In this document: positions 13,363 through 25,300 of the stretch, one piece after another
Layout of the letters: each line of letters begins with the position of its first letter
How positions within the stretch are numbered: the stretch's first letter is position 1
Source: Paratinospora sagittata
Lineage: Eukaryota > Streptophyta > Magnoliopsida > Ranunculales > Menispermaceae
DNA length: 64,000 nucleotides
Assembly (NCBI GenBank): GCA_035771175.1
Contig: CM069612.1
Span: 24,720,987 to 24,784,986 of the forward strand
Reading direction: 5' to 3'
Translations under genes and position numbers: made by a program
Notes under the pieces: model-generated
Database searches by the model: none
The model's input: only the letters and a program-made list of their open reading frames with translations
Told to the model about the DNA's origin: nothing

Positions 13363-16300
13363 TAATAAACTTACTTCCTCCTCCATCGGGTAATCCAGCA
13401 TCAGCTGCAGAATCTGGATTGCTTGATGCAGCACCCACCTCTGAAGAGCCAGCAGCATCAGGATGGCAGAAAATCCAATCTGTAGCTTTTTCAATATTCC
13501 CACCCTGCATAAATTCAATGCAGAAAAGCTCATAGATAAGTTCCAACACCTAAAAAAAGGAATACTTTGCAGTCTCCAAGTCCATAATAGAAATTTGGTG
13601 AGGAAATCACCGATGCCCTCAATGCCTTTCGAGCAATCTCTTCTGGAAATCCAAAGGAAACCAACGTATCAACTTTTGATTGGTCTACAACCACAGTTTG
13701 CTCTTCCTGGGAAATAGGATCATCTATATCTGAAAGAAAAATAGGAGTCCATTATACTGATGGAAAAATCTATAGCTGATTGCTACTAAATACAAATTCA
13801 TGTGTTCAGACCAGGCCCTGTTTTACCTGGATCTTCCATGTGAGAGAGCAACCAATTCATTGCCTCCTCTACTCCAGCATTGGAAGTGTTAATCGCAGCT
13901 TTCTGGCAATGTAGATAGTTAAATCCCATGTTTGCAAGCTGAGAAACAATATCCCGATCGGCCGACAGTGTCCATGACTCGGCTTTCTCACATCCAGCTC
14001 CTGTGAATTCTCAAAAAGGAAAAAAAAATAAAAGTTTTCAATGTTGACACCATTGACACACATGATTTTATTTTTATTTTTATGTTATATTTTTGGGTAG
14101 CACAAAATGAAATATAAGATGTTGCGAATACTCTAAATGATAACAACAGCTGCTTATTCTCTCAATGACCATTATGATGATTGTAATCACATTGAAGACG
14201 GTTTTCAATTTCCGAAGCAAGTTTAGCACATTCTATTTATTCTAACTTTAATGCATTTCTCATTTCAAATGTCATGGCATCAGAATGAACAGAATAGTAT
14301 GGTTGACCATAATCATCTATAGTTAGGCTTTCATGTTGATAATGTATATGCAAGAATCCTACAGCAACCCTCAACACACATCGAATACCCAAGCAACTTT
14401 ATTTTCTTACTCATAGAATTCAACATACAGCATATAGAGCACAGAGAGGATAACATAAATCGAACTAGAGGATTTCGAAAATTAAATCTGTTACACACCT
14501 GCCTCTGGTAATAGTTCCTCTCCTGGTTGAATGCCCTTGCTGCGCATATGATTAATGTCTATAGTATCAGGCACATCTATATAGACATCTGGCAAACCAC
14601 ATGAAACGAATACAAAAGCATGAAATGGGGGATTCGTACCAAAGATAACAGGAGTCATTTAGCAAATTCTAAAACCAAAATGAAAATAAAACATACCGAG
14701 TTTCTTTGGCACCCAACCTTCCTCCATTACAAATTTCCGCATATGCAACACTAAATAATCTGGAAATGAAGTCAGGCCTGCTGTTCTGCAAGAAAGTTGC
14801 TTTGAAGCTTCAGTCGCTTTATCTGAATAAACTTGATAATCATGGGCTAATGTTTATAGCATTCACTTTAGGCATGAAATGTATTTAATTAATCAACCCT
14901 AGTAAAATCTGCAAAACACATCCCCCCTCAGCAAGCCACATCAGTAGCAAGGTATACATTAAACTTAAAAATGATGCTAAAAAAATTACTGAGAATGAGG
15001 TCTAATATGTGGCATTTGACTACAGAATCTGCTTACTTAATTGCTGTTGTCTTAGCATTCAAGGCAGTGCTGTGAAAATCATGCACCTCTTCTGGTGCAG
15101 AGAAGCTTGCCAAGCATGCTTCAAGGGGCACCCTTGGTCGTACAATTTCATCAGCTGATCTGCTAGAATAAGATTTATCACTGAGTATTGCATCTTAAGA
15201 TCATCAAATGAAAATATCAATTCAAGTAGCTTTATTACTCACACTTCCTTTCCTTCCAAACTCCTCTTTTCTTTCAACTTGTGGAAGGCTTCTAGTTGTT
15301 CTGAATTCTCAAATAATGCAATCAATAAGAAATAAGAACAATAATAATAGAAATAGGTTCCTGGCAAAAATAGCATGGGAAGAACTCACCTTTATTAGTG
15401 GCTTCATGTAAAGGGATATTCAATGAAAGGATATAATCAACTCTTTTGTTGTAAGCAACTTTTCCAGAAGGACATAGAAGTCGTTCTTCAATACCAAACT
15501 TGAAACTTCTTGAAGGGTCAAATTCCATATTCCCAGAATTAGCTCGTTCAACTTGATCAAGAAAGTGCAGGAAGAACTCTAAGGCATCCTAAAAAGAAAT
15601 TGATGATCTGTGACTTATTATTAACATATACATTGAAATTTTTTGCTAAGACATTTTCCATCCCCATGAAAACATGGTAAGATACAAGACAAATGCAAAG
15701 AAAAAATGATGAAAAACTAAAACAAACAAGCATAATATTCTCCAAATGCAAATTCAAAAAAAAATTAAAAGTTTTGCAATGATAAGAAAATAATCATGTA
15801 ATCAGAAGGGTGTAGATAATATGTCTGTTTAGAAAAATGTCCAAAAGTCAATCTTCAATTAAATTTGAGCTCATATTGCAAAGGATGCCTGACACACTCC
15901 TATGCATTCTTTCAATTTTTTACCAAAAAAGAAGATAGAACCCAAAAGACTCATGTAAGTTTAGTGAAAGTAGAAATACAAATGGAGAGAAAATAAAGAT
16001 TGAAAGCCAAGAGAAACCTAAGTGTGAAAACTGTAGGTATTTTAGCTAGATTATTCATTGAGAAGGAGAAATCAAAGATGGCATAAACCATAGAATTAAA
16101 GCAAAGTTCTTAAGTGAAGAAGTTCTTCAGGAACATTATATGATCAATGCATCCTATTGAAGTTGTGACAAAAAGCTTATAAGACTGCATGAGGCCATTC
16201 ATACTTTATGGAACAGAATGTTGGACAATAAAGAAACAACATATAAACAAACTAGCATGCGAAGTCATAAATAACCATATTCAAGAAATGATAGGAGTAG

Positions 16301-19300
16301 CCCCAAATGGATAAATAATAAAAAAGAATCAATTAAGATGACACATACAACAAAGACTATTAGATGCGCTAGTTAAGAAAAGCGACCTATCAATAATAAA
16401 CGATAATAGTAGAGGCAAAGAAAGACCTTAAATAATATGGACAAACATAATTCAAAAGGATATACCAACTTGTAATATAATTATCAACTTCACCAGTTTG
16501 CACTTCATAAAGAGAGATTTCTTGTAGCCAAACACATGTAGTAGAAAGGCTTTGTTGAGCTGAATCAAGTTGCATATTCTTTTTTTCATTTATAAAGGAA
16601 AGTGATAATTATTTTGCCTGTTCTTTAGTTTGTTAGCTTTCCTCTTCAAATGGTTACTAAAAGATGATGAGGAACTATAGGACTCAATTTTTCGGCCAGT
16701 TAAATTGTGAATCTGTCCGTGATTTCTGCTTTACACTACAAGTCTCAACTTTGACCTTAAAGCTTTAACAAGTTGCTTCAAGCCTTCAATTATATCCTTC
16801 ATTTAGTATCCTAGAATTATAAAAGTGAAGTTTATACTTCTTTAATAATTATAGTTACTATTATGAGAAACTAACAATTAATAAATGTACATATATCAAG
16901 ATTGAAACTTGACATTATTGTACAAGAAGGAATCATGCATAAAGAAGTCCATAGTTTGGTTATTTTATATGCTTCTTCTGCTATTAATAATATTTCCCCT
17001 CTTTTCTATTACAGTTTCTATACATTTTGAAAGAATCTGACACTTTAATTAAGATGTTCATTTAGCCCTTGATAGAAAGGAGTGGAGGAAGCAGATCTGA
17101 CCACATGTAGTTGGGAAAAGACTTAGTTGAGTTAAGTAATATAAGTTGAGTTGAATTGAAAGAATGTGACACTAATGCATTGTCACAAGTGGGTACACCA
17201 CCACAACTGCATCTTGTGAGTTATTAACCTTTGCTTAGACAGTAAGATATAGCTTACGAATTATTACAGTAAACTCACAACTCATGATTAATCATAGGAA
17301 CAGAAAATGTGCAAGTATCATGTGTCAAAATGGAATTCCCATGTCGCGTCATGAAACGTTTAGAAATATCAGCATGTTGCTAGAAATACAATCTTTTTAC
17401 ACAGTTGTAATTGAATTTTTCAAAATGGTGGTGGCAATTCTTACAATGTTGATACCAACAATTTTCAGTAAATCTCTATTAATGTTAACCACCATTTGAT
17501 TCTATGGGTAGCATAAATTAGGAATAAATTGAATGGAAGTTAATAAGGTGGCTAGTGCGTGTAAAACAAAAATCTCAAGGACTATACCAACAAGGAGTGA
17601 GATGTTCCAAGGTGCCAAAATGGAAAAACTATGCCAATATTGACATCCGTTACAGAAAGGAAGGACACTGAGATGTGAAACCCTTAGGGAAGAGAGTATC
17701 CTTAGTCAATATGAGAAATTGAATCAATGGTTAGCCGGCTGAATTTTGATAAAACCCTTCAGCAACCATAGAAGGGTTTACAAATAAATAAATAAATTGA
17801 AAACAGTGAACACTTCTGAATCTCTGATCCATATCCATGTATTTAGAAAGAAAAAAAACCATTACAGGACTGCTATCCTGATCTCAATGCTCCTTTCCAC
17901 ATGTGATAAGAGGAAGAATAAAGACCTTTAAGGTGAAAGCAGGCCTATATTGGATTATGACGAACTTCATTTAGGAGAACAAAGTCAATATCAGTTTTTT
18001 ATAAGAAAGTAGAAATATTAGTAAATTAATAGAGAAACTCAATATGATTTTCACCCTCGTAAATTTGCTTTTCACTAAAATCTCATTTACACAACAAAGG
18101 TAAAGCTTGCTCATCATGAAAAGTTGGGATAAAAAAAAGAAAGAAACTCATGCATGCCTTTAGTGACAAAACATACCTGCTGCCTCATACTAGAAAATTC
18201 AGGGTGGCTGGCTGCAATAACTGCCTTGAACATGCGAGGTGGTATACCTTCCTGTTTCTGCAAGGAGAAAAGAGAGTGAAAGAGAGGGGGAAAAGGTTAT
18301 CAGAAGTATCCGCTGAAAAAAAAAAAAGAGAATTGCTGCGAAAATAGAAAAGAAATGGAGAAGCCAAGATACCAAGTTACCAACAAAACCATTGTACAAC
18401 ATATAGGAACTCTAGGCGTTCATTGGTAATACAAAATAGGTGTATCAAACAATTACCATATATCCCCATTAAGATGTATGGCATTGGTAGTATATGGGAA
18501 ATGCATTGAAATTTATGCATCCAGTTATGAATTAATGTATACACGAACCATTCATGTCCAAAGAAATAAAAGGTCTGGATGAAAAAAAAAGTTGGATAGG
18601 AACTAGCTCCATTTCAAGACTCCAGAAGATGCACCCATTATAGTGAAAATGAAAGAGTCGAGATAAATGCAATAGCAATCTCAATAAGAGAATAGAAATG
18701 GAAACAGAACTCGCGGTACTTAAAGTAGAGGAAGCAGAATTTGGAATTCCGTGTTTCTGCGACATACATGAGAACATTTTATCAACTAAGATATAGAAGC
18801 AACTGGTTTAAAAGCAATGTATATCTTTTGCAACTCATTTACCTCCTGCGCAGGAACTGAATATTTACCAGACAGCAAACCATGCCCCAGTTTAGTCCTG
18901 TCAAAACAGAAACACATTAATAAAATTCAACTAACGTAGTGAAGAAATTGGCATGTAACTAATTACAGTGGATAAGCCTCATATTCAAGAACAAGATATT
19001 TAAATTGGAAAGAATGGAAATGTGAAACTCATGAATATCCAGATATTATATTTCAGGCACAAACTGCAGATTTCAGAACTTTCTAATTCAATATTGAGAG
19101 AGACGGAGGGAGTAGAATTGTGGAAAGACAAAAATGGCGCAACTACATTTAAGGCAAAAACAGTCGATTTCAAAACTTCTTATATTCAAATTAGACACCA
19201 ATGCAAATGAAAGCAATAAATCATCGCTTCATCAACAAGAAAATCAATAACACAACATTCTAAATACTAAAATGGCAAAAAATTAAATGCATATTTAAAA

Positions 19301-22300
19301 TAACAAACCTGTTGAATTAACTCCAAGATAAATACTATAATGTGTAGTCTTTCAAAGAAAATGAATGAACCTCAAAATAAAGGAAAGGGAAAGGAAATGG
19401 ACTCTTATAAAGATACAGCACATAGTCTATGAGAACAAATATCAGTGTCATGCCCCCACAAAAATTTTTGATGGGAAGCTAAGCAATAATATACTAGGAA
19501 TTTAATCAATTACATACAATTGTGCTTATTAAACAAATTGATTCTTTAAGAACTATTAGGATAAGTAAATATGGTTTTGACAGAGAGGGGACTCACAATT
19601 GTGTGTTTAAGTCTAAAGTTGGATCAGCAGGAGCACTTTCAAAGGCAAGTTTCAAACTCTGGTTCTTGTAATATCTGATGAAAGAACCAAATCAAAATAT
19701 TAAATTATAATTAGAAAGAGAAGAGGGAGGATGCAGAAAATGTAGTCAATTTTTAAGTGGAAATGTTAAAGAAATTTGCCAGGCTAACAAGATCGTACTG
19801 ACCTCGAACAAAAAGAATGAGTTGTAAATACAACTTGCATTGTTGATGCCAAATAACAACTGCCAAAGAGATCACAAAAATTTCTTGAGTGATAAATAAC
19901 CAATTTTTAAATAGCAATTTTTAAGTAACAAACATCAGAATCCTTTGAAATAAAAATTACCTATTTCCAAGATTGACAAGTCCTGTGTAACCTGGTCCAA
20001 ATAGTGGTTCCACTTCCTCTCCGCTTTCTTGTATGCGATTCCAATCAAAATTAGTGTTCTGGTCCAGTTCCTTTTCAGCAGTTGTCATTTCCGTCTGAAA
20101 GTAACAGGTTCAACAAGAATAATCAGATGACCTCAATAGCTTGAAAATGTCACACATTACTAAGGAAGTACTTCAAATCATCAAAGATTTTAGAATTAAC
20201 ACTCACTTCATTAGATAATTAATCAAAGATAATGTTACCCACTTGTAACAAAAACTAATAAAATATATTAATCAAACATTTTTAGAAAATATTCAGCATA
20301 GTAGTAATTGTTATATATCAGTAAGGTAAAGGCACATAAAAAAGCCACTGTTGGTTCTATAATCAAAAACAGGAATAGATTACCCAAAATAAGCCTTCAC
20401 TAACAACACTTTTAAAAACACTGACAACACAAATCCAAACAGTCAGAAATTTTTCAAAACCAAGAAAAAAAATCCCTATAAAATTGTACCATTTTCCTAC
20501 AAAAATATCATATTTGTGTCTTTGATTACAAATTTTTTTCTTGAAAAAAGATTGCCACCCCTATCCATACAGCGGCACAAGGATTTTCAAGTGATGATGA
20601 AATTTAAAAAGAAAAATGGTACCCTATTTTAGTGTAACTAGGAGTAGTCAGTGTTAAGTGATATCTGAGCCTATGTTTTACACGAGGCATAAAAACTTAG
20701 TAAAGATAGTGAGTTGACAATTGCAACAGCGAATTTCACAAACAAGATGAATAAGGTATTTCAAAAAATATTTGGATCAATTCATCATAATTTGCCTTAA
20801 TGAAGTTTTGATGTACCTTAAGGAGTAGAATGGAACATGAGAAGCACCTCCTTAGGGTCACTTTGCAGATTTAGAAAGCCGGTAGTTGTATGCAAACTCG
20901 AGTAGTGCAAGTTTTGGATAAAGAAGATCAGTTACTTGGTGCATATCGTCTCAAAGCAAGGGATATAGGTTGATCTGGCTAAGAGAGAGATAGTTACCGG
21001 TTGGCAGAGGCTAAAATTTGTGATAAAGATTTGCACTCTCCTTGATTTAGTTGATTATTATCAAAGATTGTGGAGAATTTATCCAACATTGCAGGTTATT
21101 TGACTCAGTTGACATGGAAGGAGAGTACACTTGATTTGATTCAAATAATGGTGTGATAGAGTCCACTAGAAGCTCAAAGACCATTTCACTACAACATGGA
21201 TGTAGACCTTACCCAAGACTGGAATACCCTTGTTATCTTTAATAATGTATCTGAAAAGGTTGGTTATGTCCTAATGTATCATGTGGTATCATATGCTTCT
21301 AGGCAATTGAGGAAGCATGAACAAAATTACCCACAAATGGAATTGGAAGCGGTGGTTTTGTTTTTTTTTTTTTTTTAATGCTTTAAAAGGCTTGAAAACA
21401 TTACTTGAATCTACACTAGGAGTTCCTACCATAGTATGATTTTTATCTATAGTCCCATTCGGGGAAGGCAAATATGGTAACAAATGCGCTTAGGAATCCC
21501 AAATTATGATGGTGCACTTGATTCAAGAGTTAAGATTGTTGGAGACTACTTTTCCGTTTGACCTTGCACTTGATGATTTAGGAGTTGACATTGTTGGAGG
21601 CTATTTTGCATTTTGACCTTTAACATAAATTGCCAAAAGCAATGGTGCAAATATCCCATATATCCCTCATATTGACCATGGTTCAAGGATTAATTGATGT
21701 ATGGAAAACAAGATAAAATTTCATTTGGTTTGTGTGCCAGAGCTAATAAGACTTTTTGCTCTTGTTGATTGACGAGGTGAGGACAATTACTTTAAACGCT
21801 ACACTAGTCACCCAGGAAGCACCAAGATTACAAGCATAGGAACAAACAATTTGGCAGCTTGGTATGAAGGGTGATATTCTGACTTTGTACCCAAATCTTT
21901 GACCTATCAGCAATTTAAGGTAGAGAATAAGTGACCATCAAGTCCCCTCCAACCACAATCGAAGTGTGAGCATATTATCATGGATTTCGTGGTAGGAATG
22001 CTTAAGACTAGGTACGATTTTGACTTTGTACGGATTGTCGTTGATCAGTTCATCAACTTGACCCACTTCTTGCTCGTTCGAGCATCAAATAAGTTGGATA
22101 GGTTCGCATGTTTGAATCAGAAGGTGATCATCACGTAACATGGATTACTAGTATCCATTGTATCTAAGGTCTCCTCCCACCCACTAGTCAAACTCACTTC
22201 ACTCACTTACTCTTTACACTCACTAAACTTTGAAATTTCTCTTTATACTCACAATCAAATGTACTTATTTACCCCTCTTTCAAACTAATGGTCTCTCTCT

Positions 22301-25300
22301 CTCTTAACCCAATCATCTTCTTCCTCCCAACTCTATTACTTTTCTTTTTCATAGAACTTCTACCCCACTGATTTCAATCTCTTCTTTCTTAATCTTTTTT
22401 TACTATTTTCTTTCAACTCCACTTTACTTCTTCTCAACACAGGTATGTTCTTTACTTTCTATTATTTATATTTCTAACCCTATTTGAAAGAAGATGAACA
22501 TTACCCTATTTGAAAGAAGATGAGCATTTGATTTGAGTAGAGATGGTAAAGGCTTGGCTAGATTAAAAAAAAAACAACCAAAGAACTCAAAGTTCAGGAT
22601 CGGCAATATTGGCCGAGCCCCTAGGAGTGTCGCCCAGTTCTAAAATGGTTCGGCCAGCAAAGTCGAGACCTCTTGTTGAGGGTCAGCAAAGTCGAGACCT
22701 CTTGTTGAGGGTCAGCCAATGTTGGCCGCACAGTGGGTAAGCATTTGCCTCATTTTGGATGTTATCCAAATGGGAGAAAGCCCCCTGTTTGGCCAACATT
22801 GATCGACCTTCAAATTTGGGTATCGGCTCGTGTTGGTTGAACCTTAAATTTGGAGTTCGGGGAATGCTGGCCAAACTCCAAATTTGATTTTTATTTTTAT
22901 TTTTTTTCTTTCTTTGAATTAATAACATAATAGCTAGATACCCTTATCATCTATATATTTAATATATATTTTAGTTATTAATAGTAGCCATGTTTAATAT
23001 ATTTAATATATATCTTATCTATTAATGGTAACCAGGTTTAATATATTTAATATATATCTTATTTATTAATGGTAACCATGTTTAATATATGTTACATATA
23101 TCGTATTTATTAATGGTAACCATGTTTAATATATTTAATGTATATCTTTCTTTATCATCTATATTTACAAAGTTTATTTTGTAAACTATTTTAACACGTA
23201 TTAATTTATATAGTACTAGTAGTTGGTTTTTTACTGTCATGTATAATGCAATAAGCAAAGGCTTTTATTTTTTTGATTTAAAAAATCTCATGGATTCTAT
23301 AAAGTTAGGGAACAGTGGCAGCAGGTATGAAAAACATAGATAGCTAAACATGTGTGATTATATTCAACCACGCGATCTACATAGATATGTAAAAGTATTT
23401 TATTTTTATTATTTGTTTTATTTTTAATTGTTATCTTTGTATTCATCTAACTTTTTATATTTATTTTAAGATAAAAAATCTCATGGGTTCTATAAAGTTA
23501 GGGAACAGTGGCAGCAGGTATGAGAAACATAGATAGCTAAACATGTGTGATTGTATTCAACCAGTACTAGTTGATCTACATGGATATATAGAAGTATTTT
23601 ATTTTTATTATTTGTTTCATTTTTAATTGTTATCTTCGTATTCATCTAACTTTTTATATATTTTAACTCATTTTGTTTAGGAATGGTGAGGAGCCACGAT
23701 AGATGTTCTTCTATGCCTCCACCAAGAGTACGTCATATTGCATCTGTAAGAAGAAGACACTTAGTTGACTCAAATGTTGAGCCAAATACAAATGAAGAAG
23801 AAACACATGTTGATTATAATGATGATCCTATAAACGAAATAAGTTAATTAATCAATATAAATATAAACAACTATGAAGAAGATATTACTAAAATTAAAAC
23901 AAATTACTTATAGTTCAGTCAGAGCTGGCTAAACTTGCCAATATTCTTTTGGTCCCAATTGGATGAACAGGTTCATAAAAGTTTGGGTAAAGTCTAAAGT
24001 TTCCTTTTCTTTTTTTTTGAGGTAGGCAGGTATCGGGATTATTTTGGTTTCCTACTAATCCTTCCGGGGCAAGGCCACAAACACCCTTAGAACCGTTCGC
24101 CAACATATTGGTGGGTGGCATGAGTTCCGATTCGATTTCTTCACCTCAGGGTTGGGACTGAACCAACAAAACCGTTGGTTGGCAACGTCTATAGTTTCAT
24201 ATAAGTTCAGCCAGTATTGGTCGAACCTTTAGTTATATGGTCGGCCAATGTTGGCTGAACATATAAGAAGTAGTTCGGCCAATGTTGACCGAACTTATAT
24301 GAAAAGGTTCGGTCGGCATCGGCTAACCCACTCCAATCGCCATTAAAGTACTAATTTGCTAGAATAAAAACAAAATTTATGTTTAAAAATTTTGAAAATA
24401 TTAAAAAAAAAATTAAAAGAAGTTGAAAAACATACCTAACATTGTGAAGATTCATCATACATAGTTCTTTGCTCTTCCATGTTACCAATGCGAAGATTTT
24501 AATATTTGAAGTTTTAATAGTAGAGATCTAGAGTTTTTAGAGAGGTTTTGGGAATTGTGAACTTATTACTATTAGGGTAAATAAGAAGAGCAAAGAACTG
24601 TGTAATATAAGTTCACAATTCCCAAAACTTTTCTAAAAACTCTAAATCTCTACTCTTAAAAACCCTATTTTAAAATATTATACATTGGTAACATGGAAGA
24701 GCAAAGAACTGTGTATGATGAATCTTCACAATGTCAGGTCTGTTTTTCAACTTCTTTTAAGTTTTCTTTTTTAATATTTTCAAAATTTTTAAACACAATT
24801 TTTTTTTGTTCTAGCAAATCGATACTTTAATGGCCATTGGAGTGGGTTTGCCGACGCCGACCGAACCATTTCATATTAGTTCGGTCAACATTGGCCGAAC
24901 TACTTCTTATATGTTTGGCCGACCATGTAACTAAAGGTTCGGCCAATAATAGCTAAACTTATATAAAACTATAGACTTCACCCGAACTTATATGAACCTG
25001 TTCATCCAATTCTAACCAAAGTAATATTGGCAAGTCCTGCCAACTCTGACTAAACTATAAGTAATTTGTTTTAATTTTAGTAATATCTTCTTCTCATCGT
25101 TGTTTATATTTTTATTGATTAATTGACTTCTTTTGTTTATAGGACCATCAATATAGTCAACATGTGTCTCTTCTTCATTTATATCTTGGCTTAACATTGG
25201 ATTCAACCAAGTGTCTTCTTCTTACAGATGCAGTAGTAGGACGTATTCTTGATGGGGCATAGAAGAACATCTACTATGGCTCCTCACCATTCCTAAACAA

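Noticed and set aside
13270..13549. Leu- or Ile-run ORFs in three frames
   Set aside because: Created by the AAT microsatellite; the true signal is UBP14 exon 18 at 13504-13375.
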